Below, one piece after another: positions 5,989 through 11,468 of a stretch of 13,412 nt of DNA. The notes beneath the pieces are model-generated. The model was not told where the DNA came from. It saw only the letters and a program-made list of their open reading frames with translations, and did no database searches. Made by a program: the position numbers and the translations under genes. Position 1 is the first letter of the stretch. Each line of letters opens with the position of its first letter. Source of the stretch: CAYRKQ01 sp964424985 (GTDB lineage: Bacteria > Patescibacteriota > Saccharimonadia > Saccharimonadales > UBA7683); contig CAYRKQ010000021.1 in assembly GCA_964424985.1 (NCBI GenBank), forward strand, positions 1-13,412, given 5' to 3'.

Positions 5989-7650
5989 TTACATTTTTTC
6001 GGGGGCGTGAATGCCAAGCAGTTCAAGACCTGCCTTTAACTTAGCAGCGTAAATTTCAACTAGCTTGATGCGAATAGCCTCGCGCTCGTCATCAATTACT
6101 CTGTTACCTTCATAAAACCGATTAAAGGTTTGCGCAAGCTCGTAAAGATACGTGCAGATATGGTGCGGCATCAGTTCTTCAGTTGCCCGCTCCACCACCT
6201 CGTTATACTCACTAATCTTTCTCAGCAAACTTCGCTCCGCTGTCTCAAGTTTAGGATTTCGGATTTCGGATTTCGGATTTGTTTGAGATTTGGTGCTTAG
6301 AATTTCGGATTTGTTCAATATGCTATTTGCGCGTGCAAATGCATATTGAAGATATGGTCCGCTATTGCCCTGCAAACTAACTGATTCATTCACGTCAAAG
6401 ACAACATCTGAACCAACCCGAACCTTTAAGAACTGATACCGCAGCGCACCTGCCACAAACTTATCGTCAGCTTCTCCGCCGCGCGCTTTCATGGCATTAG
6501 TCATTTGCTCAAACAGCCAGTTGATTTCCAGCACATCGCCATCACGCGAACTCATCTTACCGGTTGAAAGCTTCACGGTGCCAGTCGGGATGTTCACCGT
6601 AACATCTTTAAGCTCAGGCATGCACAGCTCTGCCGCCGCAATGACGCCCTTGAAGTAATCCTTTTGCTCTTCGGCAGTTACAATGTAACTCTTGTCTGGG
6701 TGATAATACTCGTTCTTCAGCTGCATAAGACCAAGATCCCGCGCGCCGTACAAACCCAAGCCCCGACCTGTCACAAAGGCGTTGTCGAAGCTCCCGTGCT
6801 GGCTCCCGGCAAACACCAGCGCACCGTCACTTTCTTGAAATACCTTCGGTACGTTATCTTTGACAATCTTCACGCCCCGCTGATCGGCCTCACTCTCTAA
6901 AAAGCGCCGATCTGTCGGCTTGTTGCCAAGACGCCCCACGGTTTCATCAATTAAATGGAAGCTCCAGTCTTTGCAGATATCGTACACAGCCGCGTAAATT
7001 GGATCTTCGCGAGTAAATGACTGTTTGGCAAGCTCGTCAATCTCGATCTTGGCAGACTCGTCTTCTTTATAGGCTTTTGAGCCTTCGGCGTACATTTTTG
7101 ACATAAAGGCGTTGCGCTCATCTTCAGCAATATCGTTCAGTTTCTTCGAGTCGCCATCCACAAACGTAAGGAGTGAGTACATGCTTTTACCCACATGCAG
7201 CCCAACATCGCCGTGATAGCTTACACGGTAGGTAGACGCACCAGACACTTCAACCAGATTCGCAATGCTGTCGGCAACAATGGCATTAAAGGCATGTCCA
7301 ATATGCATGGCTTTAAACGGATTCGGATTGTTCGTTTCAATTACGACTGTCTCATCTTGCCGATCTTTCTCCGGCGTACGTTGAGCCTCGGCTAACAATT
7401 CTTCATCTGAAACTCTGATGTTAATAAATCCCGCCCCTGCTATTTCTAGGGTCCGACCCTGGAAGTCAGGGTGATCAATGATTTTTTTCGCAATCTCGCG
7501 AGGGTTTTGAGATATCTTTTTACTCAGTCTTAGTGCCACATTAGTCGCATAGTCACCAAATTGTTCATCTGGCCGTGTCAGCTCAACTTCAACATCTTCA
7601 TTGAACAACTCTTTTACAACTTTTTGCACTACTTCAGAAATTTCTTGCAT
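5989..7650 (-). CDS. argS: Arginyl-tRNA synthetase with repeat insertion
   Basis: This class I aminoacyl-tRNA synthetase charges tRNA-Arg with arginine in the cytoplasm. The 553-aa product has an N-terminal Arg-specific domain (FGDYATNVAL, 31-40) and the ATP-binding HIGH at 116-119 preceded by NPNPFKAM. A KMSKS equivalent, KMSSR, is at 365-369. GNSGPYLQYAFAR follows (about 425-437), then the C-terminal helical DALR-type anticodon domain (PHHICTYLYELAQTFNRFY). Between the last two, residues about 446-467 are encoded by a heptamer repeat, read as QTNPKSEIRNPK-type low-complexity sequence. The frame stays open, so the gene appears functional. The ATG at 7650 lacks an SD; TACAAT at 7666-7661 is 10 nt upstream. 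Confidence 0.95.
   Translation of the reverse strand: MQEISEVVQKVVKELFNEDVEVELTRPDEQFGDYATNVALRLSKKISQNPREIAKKIIDHPDFQGRTLEIAGAGFINIRVSDEELLAEAQRTPEKDRQDETVVIETNNPNPFKAMHIGHAFNAIVADSIANLVEVSGASTYRVSYHGDVGLHVGKSMYSLLTFVDGDSKKLNDIAEDERNAFMSKMYAEGSKAYKEDESAKIEIDELAKQSFTREDPIYAAVYDICKDWSFHLIDETVGRLGNKPTDRRFLESEADQRGVKIVKDNVPKVFQESDGALVFAGSQHGSFDNAFVTGRGLGLYGARDLGLMQLKNEYYHPDKSYIVTAEEQKDYFKGVIAAAELCMPELKDVTVNIPTGTVKLSTGKMSSRDGDVLEINWLFEQMTNAMKARGGEADDKFVAGALRYQFLKVRVGSDVVFDVNESVSLQGNSGPYLQYAFARANSILNKSEILSTKSQTNPKSEIRNPKLETAERSLLRKISEYNEVVERATEELMPHHICTYLYELAQTFNRFYEGNRVIDDEREAIRIKLVEIYAAKLKAGLELLGIHAPEKM
6250..6313. repeat. Heptamer repeat inside argS
   Basis: Consensus TTTCGGA on the plus strand. 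Four units start at 6250 (TTTAGGA, then TTTCGGA three times), followed by TTTG. A 4-nt phase slip leads to four more units (TTTGAGA, TTTGGTG, CTTAGAA, TTTCGGA) and a final TTTG. The tract is translated in frame in argS at the loop joining the catalytic core to the anticodon-binding domain. Confidence 0.85.
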
Positions 7651-7660
7651 ATCGTAGTTT

Positions 7661-7666
7661 ATTGTA
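7661..7666 (-). promoter_or_regulatory. -10 box for argS
   Basis: TACAAT on the minus strand ends 10 nt before the argS ATG, predicting a leader of about 3 nt. TAACAGAT (7684-7677) lies 10 nt upstream of it. No consensus -35 is seen. Confidence 0.55.
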
Positions 7667-7699
7667 CCACTTTTACATCTGTTATAGAAAAGAGTTCAG

Positions 7700-7840
7700 A
7701 TGAGTTCTTAGAATGACGGAAGGGAGATAGCGCTACGCTTCTTCGCTCAAACATGCTCGAAGTAAACTTCTACGCGTGTTTTCGCTCCACCGAACTTCCC
7801 GCCACTCACTTTGTTCGCCCACGGGAGCCCAAATCATCCC
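7700..7840 (-). other. Gene-free spacer with decayed intergenic-repeat fragments
   Basis: No ORF of note. On the minus strand the stretch GAGCATGTTTGAGCGAAG resembles the GAGGATGTTTGAGGGAGCGAAAG block of repeat copy B. The ACTCACTTTGTTCGCC stretch recalls the same region in the opposite orientation. GAATGACGG near 7709 resembles the tail of the palindromic element at 10377-10450. This is probably a rearranged relic; the similarities are partial and judged by eye. Confidence 0.4.
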
Positions 7841-7843
7841 AGC

Positions 7844-7880
7844 AAAACTAAAAAATGACCAGACGGTCATTTCATAGTTT
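7844..7880 (-). terminator. Terminator of tRNA-Ser(GCU)
   Basis: On the minus strand AAATGACC, loop GTCT and GGTCATTT form a perfect 8-bp stem followed by TTTAGTTTT. Outer arms AAAACTA/TAGTTTT extend the pairing. It starts directly after the CCA end of the tRNA. Confidence 0.8.
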
Positions 7881-7973
7881 TGGCGGAGGAGGGGAGATTC
7901 GAACTCCCGCGCCGAGTTGCCCCGACCTAACGATTTAGCAAACCGTCCCCTTCAGCCACTTGGGTACTCCTCC
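7881..7973 (-). tRNA. tRNA-Ser (anticodon GCU)
   Basis: This decodes AGC/AGU. Acceptor GGAGGAG pairs with CTCCTCC, the discriminator is G, and CCA is encoded. The anticodon stem ACGGT/ATCGT holds loop TTGCTAA, giving anticodon GCU. The long variable arm (GGTCGGGGCAACTCGGC) is typical of serine tRNAs, and the T-arm is GGGAG-TTCGAAT-CTCCC. Length is 93 nt with CCA. It has its own TATAAT and terminator, between argS and the AlkD-like gene. Confidence 0.96.
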
Positions 7974-7989
7974 GCGTCGCCAAGTGACT

Positions 7990-7995
7990 ATTATA
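7990..7995 (-). promoter_or_regulatory. -10 box for tRNA-Ser(GCU)
   Basis: TATAAT on the minus strand, 16 nt before the tRNA 5' end, leaves a precursor leader of about 9 nt. TAACAGAT (8014-8007) lies 11 nt upstream, an arrangement like that at argS. Confidence 0.55.
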
Positions 7996-8011
7996 CCGGA
8001 TATTATATCTG

Positions 8012-8725
8012 TTAGCTAGGTTTCGCCTCCAGGTATTTTTTGCGAGTTGGCTCATTGAGGTGCTCGATTGCGTAGCGTAACATGGTGCGCGGCATTTCAT
8101 GAGCATACTGATCCAGAAAATCTAGAAGCAATTGCCTATCACAGCGTTTGCCCATTTCGCGCAGCATCCAACCAACGGCTTTATGCATTAAGTCTTCTTT
8201 GTCGTGAAGCAAAACTTTCGAAAGCTTAATGGTTATATCAGGTTCACCCTTCATCAAAAAATAATACGTGGCTATAATGGCAATGCGCCGTTCCCACAAC
8301 AGATCAGAAACCGCTAACTCATCGAGTTTTGGCAACAGCTCTTGATACTCAAAGATGTAGCCGCCCACAATATCACGTGCTGATATATCAACCAGATCCC
8401 AATTGTTGATTCGGTGCGTGTGCGCGAGGTAAAATTCGTACAACTCTTTTTGCTTCGCCGCGTCAGCTCGCCTAAATTGATTCACCATAATAATCAGCGC
8501 CGTTAAACGCTCTTCGTGCCACGGACTTTCAAGCAGCTCTTTAAGATCAGCAAGCGATACATCTCTAAACTGCTTTGCTACCAACCGCTGATCTGGCACT
8601 GTCACACCCAAAAACCGATCACCTTCGCCATACTCCCCCGGCCCGCTCTTAAAAAACCGCGGGAAGAACGCTGCTTTTTCTGGGTCCACATATCGACGAA
8701 GTTCAACTTTAAGTTCATTTAACAT
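8012..8725 (-). CDS. AlkD-like DNA alkylation repair glycosylase
   Basis: Members of this HEAT-like repeat family excise N3- and N7-alkylated bases from DNA, starting base excision repair. The 237-aa, all-helical product matches AlkD in length. From the ATG at 8725 it has W109 and D113 in INNWDLVD and W186 in HKAVGWMLRE, the positions known to matter in Bacillus cereus AlkD (W109, D113, W187). MPRTMLRYAIEHL near the C-terminus is also family-typical. Substrate range cannot be predicted. A TTG at 8728 is in frame, but the ATG fits the promoter: TACACT lies exactly 7 nt upstream, so the message is predicted to be leaderless. Divergent from rlmH across a shared palindromic promoter. Confidence 0.9.
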   Translation of the reverse strand: MLNELKVELRRYVDPEKAAFFPRFFKSGPGEYGEGDRFLGVTVPDQRLVAKQFRDVSLADLKELLESPWHEERLTALIIMVNQFRRADAAKQKELYEFYLAHTHRINNWDLVDISARDIVGGYIFEYQELLPKLDELAVSDLLWERRIAIIATYYFLMKGEPDITIKLSKVLLHDKEDLMHKAVGWMLREMGKRCDRQLLLDFLDQYAHEMPRTMLRYAIEHLNEPTRKKYLEAKPS

Positions 8726-8732
8726 CAATAAC

Positions 8733-8742
8733 AGTGTACACT
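8733..8742. promoter_or_regulatory. Symmetric bidirectional -10 element
   Basis: The 10-bp perfect palindrome AGTGTACACT gives TACACT on both strands. On each strand exactly 7 nt separate that hexamer from the start codon: GTG at 8750 for rlmH and ATG at 8725 for the AlkD-like gene. Overlapping opposite -10 elements are a known cause of divergent bacterial transcription. Here both products would be leaderless. Confidence 0.7.
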
Positions 8743-8749
8743 AACAGAT

Positions 8750-9220
8750 GTGAAAATAACTATTCTGGCCATTGGTAAAAAACATGACCCAAAGCTTTTG
8801 AGTTCTATTGAAGATTACACGAAGCGTTTGCAGCACTATACGCCAATCACCTGGGATCTCATTGAAGCGAAAATCAGCAGTTCTATGTCGCCAGACGAAA
8901 TAAAACAGATTGAATCAGAACTGCTTCTTTCAAAGCTAAGGCCAGAAGATAAAGTCATTTTGCTTGATGAGAGAGGGACGCAGCTTTCTTCAATTGAGAA
9001 CGCGCAGGCCATTCAAAAACACCTCAACAAAGGAACAAAACATCTGGTATTTGTTATTGGAGGAGCTTATGGTGTATCTGATGAACTAAAAGCCCGAGCA
9101 GACTTCATCTGGTCGCTTTCGCCCTTAGTCTTCCCCCACCAACTCGTCCGCCTCATTTTAGTAGAGCAACTCTACCGCGCTCACACAATTCTGGCAGGCG
9201 AGAAATATCATCACGTTTAA
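8750..9220 (+). CDS. rlmH: 23S rRNA (pseudouridine-1915 N3)-methyltransferase
   Basis: RlmH is a SPOUT-class dimeric enzyme that uses S-adenosylmethionine to methylate pseudouridine 1915 in helix 69 of 23S rRNA, acting on whole ribosomes. The 156-aa product has normal length. Seen are the N-terminal strand MKITILAIGK, LDERG at 72-76, the SAM-knot FVIGGAYG at 101-108, and LSPLVFPHQLVRLILVEQLY leading to the C-terminal KYHHV, where the family usually ends YH(H/R)E-like. The GTG start is used because it restores the canonical N-terminus; the overlapping ATG at 8748 is out of frame. There is no SD, and the -10 box is 7 nt upstream. The uppP start lies 15 nt after its stop. Confidence 0.95.
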   Translation: MKITILAIGKKHDPKLLSSIEDYTKRLQHYTPITWDLIEAKISSSMSPDEIKQIESELLLSKLRPEDKVILLDERGTQLSSIENAQAIQKHLNKGTKHLVFVIGGAYGVSDELKARADFIWSLSPLVFPHQLVRLILVEQLYRAHTILAGEKYHHV

Positions 9221-9222
9221 GG

Positions 9223-9228
9223 TAAACT
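9223..9228 (+). promoter_or_regulatory. Putative -10 box for uppP
   Basis: TAAACT ends exactly 7 nt before the uppP ATG at 9236, in the 15-nt gap after rlmH. This predicts an additional leaderless start inside an apparent rlmH-uppP operon. It is weaker than the TATAAT boxes. Confidence 0.45.
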
Positions 9229-9235
9229 ATGTGTA

Positions 9236-10039
9236 ATGATTTATCTGATTGTCATCATTCAGGGCATTGTTGAAGGACTGACCGAGTTCTTGCCCATTAG
9301 CTCTACCGGACACCTCATATTAACCGGCCATTTACTCGGTTTTGCTGACGAAAAAGCCAAAACGTTTGAAGTGGTAATTCAACTGGCGGCAATCTTAGCT
9401 GTGGTAACAATTTATTTTCAACGCTTTTTACGGCTGATTCCAACTGCCAAAAATAATACCAAAAAAGATTTTAGCGGCTGGCGCGGTTTATGGATACTGT
9501 TTTTAACGACTCTCCCCGCTCTGATTGCCGGATTTTTACTGCACGACTTTATAAAAGAGGTGCTGTTTTCTCCCGCAACAGTAGTAATTGGCTTGGCAGT
9601 TGGCGGCTTAGTACTTATTTGGTTTGAACGATTCGTTCCGGAAAGTAGCGCTAAAAACTTAGATCAGATCACCGCCAAACAAGCACTTGGCGTGGGCTTA
9701 GCGCAAATTGTCAGCATTTGGCCAGGCATTTCCCGCGCTGCCAGCACCATTGTCGGTGGTTCATTCCTGGGTCTCAGCCGAAAAACCGCCGTGGAATATT
9801 CTTTCTTCGCCGCTGTCCCCATTATGGTCGGCGCCACCGCGTTAGACCTCTACAAAAACTTCTCAATTTTTGAAGTTGGAGACGCCAGCTGGTTCCTGCT
9901 GGGCATGCTAGTAAGCTACCTGACCGCCCTCGCCGCCATAAAATTCTTACTCCGCTTCGTAGAAAAACACTCCCTCGCCGCCTTCGGCTACTACCGCTTA
10001 ATCCTAGCCGCCCTCGTCGCCGCGTTCATTGTCCTCTAA
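9236..10039 (+). CDS. uppP: Undecaprenyl-diphosphatase
   Basis: This integral membrane phosphatase (BacA/UppP) converts undecaprenyl diphosphate to the monophosphate, recycling the lipid carrier for peptidoglycan precursors. The 267-aa, multi-helix product has the first signature GIVEGLTEFLPISSTGH at 10-26, with the two catalytic-region glutamates, and a second signature WPGISRAASTIVGG at about 162-175. Most homologues read PG(T/F)SRSGAT at the second site; the arginine (R167) is kept but the following Ser-Gly is Ala-Ala. It follows rlmH by 15 nt and ends 10 nt before a convergent 39-residue gene. Confidence 0.95.
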   Translation: MIYLIVIIQGIVEGLTEFLPISSTGHLILTGHLLGFADEKAKTFEVVIQLAAILAVVTIYFQRFLRLIPTAKNNTKKDFSGWRGLWILFLTTLPALIAGFLLHDFIKEVLFSPATVVIGLAVGGLVLIWFERFVPESSAKNLDQITAKQALGVGLAQIVSIWPGISRAASTIVGGSFLGLSRKTAVEYSFFAAVPIMVGATALDLYKNFSIFEVGDASWFLLGMLVSYLTALAAIKFLLRFVEKHSLAAFGYYRLILAALVAAFIVL

Positions 10040-10049
10040 ATCCATATTG

Positions 10050-10169
10050 CTATCTAACCAAATAGAATGCAGCGTAAAGCGCCAGCAACACTAATATCAG
10101 ACGCACAACTCCAATAAGAAGATATGCCCTTGTTTCACGGTGATGTCTAAGGTTTTTCTGATATTTCAT
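10050..10169 (-). CDS. Small single-pass membrane protein (39 aa)
   Basis: This short ORF reads from ATG at 10169 to TAG at 10052-10050. The product has a basic, His/Arg-rich N-terminus (MKYQKNLRHHRETR) and then about 24 residues of continuous hydrophobic sequence (AYLLIGVVRLILVLLALY...) ending VR. This predicts one membrane helix with the N-terminus inside. TATAAT lies 10 nt upstream of the ATG, the same spacing as at orn and argS, which supports it as a real gene. It is convergent with uppP and lies directly downstream of tRNA-Ser(GGA) on the same strand. No family is recognised and the function is unknown. Confidence 0.65.
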   Translation of the reverse strand: MKYQKNLRHHRETRAYLLIGVVRLILVLLALYAAFYLVR

Positions 10170-10179
10170 ACCACTTGTT

Positions 10180-10185
10180 ATTATA
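10180..10185 (-). promoter_or_regulatory. -10 box for the 39-residue membrane protein
   Basis: A perfect TATAAT on the minus strand, 10 nt before the ATG and 11 nt beyond the 3' end of tRNA-Ser(GGA). Confidence 0.55.
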
Positions 10186-10196
10186 GCGCGATTTCA

Positions 10197-10286
10197 TGGC
10201 GGAGAGAGCGGGATTCGAACCCGCGATACGCTTGCGCGCATACACGCTTTCCAAGCGTGCTCCTTCAACCACTCGGACACCTCTCC
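10197..10286 (-). tRNA. tRNA-Ser (anticodon GGA)
   Basis: This decodes UCC/UCU. Acceptor GGAGAGG pairs with TCTCTCC (last pair G-U), the discriminator is G, and CCA is encoded. The anticodon stem CACGC/GCGTG holds loop TTGGAAA, anticodon GGA. The long variable arm (TATGCGCGCAAGCGTAT) marks it as serine, and the T-arm is GCGGG-TTCGAAT-CCCGC. Length is 90 nt with CCA. Confidence 0.96.
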
Positions 10287-10376
10287 TCAACGCCTTTATC
10301 TATCCTACCAACTTCTTGAAGGTAGCTCCACCCTTGTAGCTTTTAATTTGTTGCTAGCGTTTGGTTAACACTACTT

Positions 10377-10450
10377 ACTGGATTACCGTCCACGGCATAT
10401 CGCCACAACGCTATGCAGCATTGCGTAGTGGCATGCTTCACGGGAATGAC
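10377..10450 (+). repeat. Palindromic TGGATT...AATGACGG element
   Basis: The outer arms ATTACCGT (10382-10389) and ACGGGAAT (10440-10447) pair with one mismatch and carry the ACTGG...GACGG flanks seen at the tails of repeat copies A and B. Nested inside is a second hairpin, GCCACAACGC (10402-10411) with GCGTAGTGGC (10423-10432), also one mismatch. It lies in the gene-free stretch between tRNA-Ser(GGA) and the ABC operon, where I otherwise see only the heptamers and promoter listed. Confidence 0.7.
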
Positions 10451-10462
10451 GGAAAAACTCTG

Positions 10463-10490
10463 CACTATTCACTACCCACTAACCACTATT
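10463..10490. repeat. Degenerate heptamer tandem repeat (CACTAnn x4)
   Basis: Four consecutive units: CACTATT, CACTACC, CACTAAC, CACTATT. It is followed immediately by tcTAACAGAT. It lies upstream of the ABC transporter operon and its function is unknown. Confidence 0.8.
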
Positions 10491-10544
10491 TCTAACAGAT
10501 GAAAAATCATGGCGGTTGTGGTTGGTTTACGGCGCTCACTCGAC

Positions 10545-10550
10545 TACAAT
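10545..10550 (+). promoter_or_regulatory. -10 box for ABC transporter operon
   Basis: TACAAT ends 8 nt before the ATG at 10559. A poor -35 (TTGGTT) sits 17 nt upstream. The purine stretch AGAGGG between box and ATG is too close to act as a normal SD, so a leader of about one base is predicted. Confidence 0.55.
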
Positions 10551-10558
10551 AGAGGGTA

Positions 10559-11410
10559 ATGCATGTTATAAAACTTATCGACATTAGCAAGGTGTTTGGC
10601 CTCTCAAGCGGCGCTACAGTGGCGCTCAAAGGCTTAGACCTTGAAGTACCCAAAGGTGAATTTCTGGTTATCATGGGTCCCAGCGGCTCGGGCAAAAGCA
10701 CGCTGCTTAACATTATTGGTCTGCTTGATCGGCCAGATGAAGGTCAGTACAGCCTCGACGGCCACGATGTTTCGTATCTCAGCGAACGAAAGCGCGCTAA
10801 AATTCGCCGCAACCATCTCGGCTTCATCTTCCAAAACTTTAACCTCATTGGCCGCATGAACATTTTAGACAACGCCAGCTTGCCACTGCTTTACAAGGGT
10901 GCGCCGCTGGTCAAACGTTACGAACGTGCCAGCGAGATTTTAAAATACCTTGGCATTCAAGAAAAAGAATACTACATGCCCAGCCAGCTTTCCGGCGGCC
11001 AGTTGCAGCGCGCCGCTATTGCCCGCGCCATGGTCAATCGCCCAAGTTTAGTGCTGGCCGACGAACCAACCGGTAATTTAGATACCGCTTCGAGCAAAAT
11101 CATCATGGCCGCGTTAAAAGAAATTCACGAAGCTGGCAACACCATCATTATGGTCACCCACAACCCGGATCTCGCCCAGTACGCCGACCGCGTTATTAAA
11201 CTGGTTGACGGCCGTATTGAAGAAGAGTTAACGGGTGATCAGATCAAACGCGACGTCAAAGAACAAAAGAAAGAGGCCGCAGTTGAGGTTGCAGCGGCAA
11301 CTCAGCTTGAAAAAAGAAAAAAGAAAAACGAGTCAACAGCAAGAAAGAAGACCGAAGATCGAAGATCGAAGAAGAAAAAACCGACGAAGAAAAAGGGTAA
11401 ACATGCTTAA
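10559..11410 (+). CDS. ABC transporter ATPase, MacB/LolD type, with basic tail
   Basis: This is the ATP-hydrolysing subunit of a type VII (MacB/LolCDE/FtsEX-like) ABC system; such systems transmit force across the membrane to exported substrates rather than importing. Seen: Walker A GPSGSGKST (about 40-48), Q-loop in FIFQNFNLI, signature LSGGQLQRAAIARA (about 143-156), Walker B LVLADEPTGNLD (about 165-176) and the H-loop VTHN (about 199-202). The core ends near residue 225. The remaining roughly 58 residues are a Lys/Arg/Glu tail absent from typical LolD/MacB ATPases and partly encoded by a GAAGATC heptamer repeat. The partner permease follows after 54 nt. Substrate unknown. Confidence 0.93.
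   Translation: MHVIKLIDISKVFGLSSGATVALKGLDLEVPKGEFLVIMGPSGSGKSTLLNIIGLLDRPDEGQYSLDGHDVSYLSERKRAKIRRNHLGFIFQNFNLIGRMNILDNASLPLLYKGAPLVKRYERASEILKYLGIQEKEYYMPSQLSGGQLQRAAIARAMVNRPSLVLADEPTGNLDTASSKIIMAALKEIHEAGNTIIMVTHNPDLAQYADRVIKLVDGRIEEELTGDQIKRDVKEQKKEAAVEVAAATQLEKRKKKNESTARKKTEDRRSKKKKPTKKKGKHA
11347..11374 (+). repeat. Heptamer repeat in the ATPase 3' end
   Basis: Four period-7 units: GAAGACC, GAAGATC, GAAGATC, GAAGAAG. They are translated as part of the basic C-terminal tail of the ABC ATPase. Confidence 0.75.
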
Positions 11411-11468
11411 TTCACTTACGTCATGCGTCATGCGTCATACTTCTGCTCCTGAAAGGAGCACCCCATGA
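11403..11468 (+). CDS. Possible 21-codon linking ORF upstream of permease
   Basis: ATG at 11403 overlaps the ATPase stop (ATGCTTAA) and has AAAGGG about 5 nt upstream. The ORF runs through the heptamer tract and the RBS hairpin, and its TGA overlaps the permease ATG (ATGA). The peptide (MLNSLTSCVMRHTSAPERST...) resembles no family and is partly repeat-encoded. If translated, its likely job is to carry ribosomes through the hairpin and couple permease translation to the ATPase. It could equally be chance. Confidence 0.3.
   Translation: MLNSLTSCVMRHTSAPERSTP
11420..11440. repeat. Heptamer tandem repeat (GTCATGC x3)
   Basis: GTCATGC, GTCATGC, GTCATAC in perfect succession, in the spacer between the ABC ATPase and permease genes. 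Confidence 0.85.
11444..11460 (+). promoter_or_regulatory. RBS-sequestering hairpin of permease gene
   Basis: TGCTCCT (11444-11450) pairs perfectly with AGGAGCA (11454-11460) around a GAA loop. The SD of the permease (AAAGGAG, 6-7 nt before the ATG at 11465) lies in the loop and 3' arm, so folding would hide it. Confidence 0.6.

Noticed and set aside
6248..6316. The heptamer tract as a frameshift or pseudogene signal in argS.
   Set aside because: The reading frame stays open through it, and both catalytic motifs and the complete anticodon domain are intact on either side.
7197..10286. tRNA genes as attachment sites for an integrated element.
   Set aside because: No integrase and no direct repeat of a tRNA 3' end was noticed nearby; neighbours on both sides are housekeeping genes.
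10377..10490. The palindrome plus short repeats as a CRISPR array.
   Set aside because: Units are contiguous 7-mers without unique spacers, the hairpins are single copies, and no cas gene is present.
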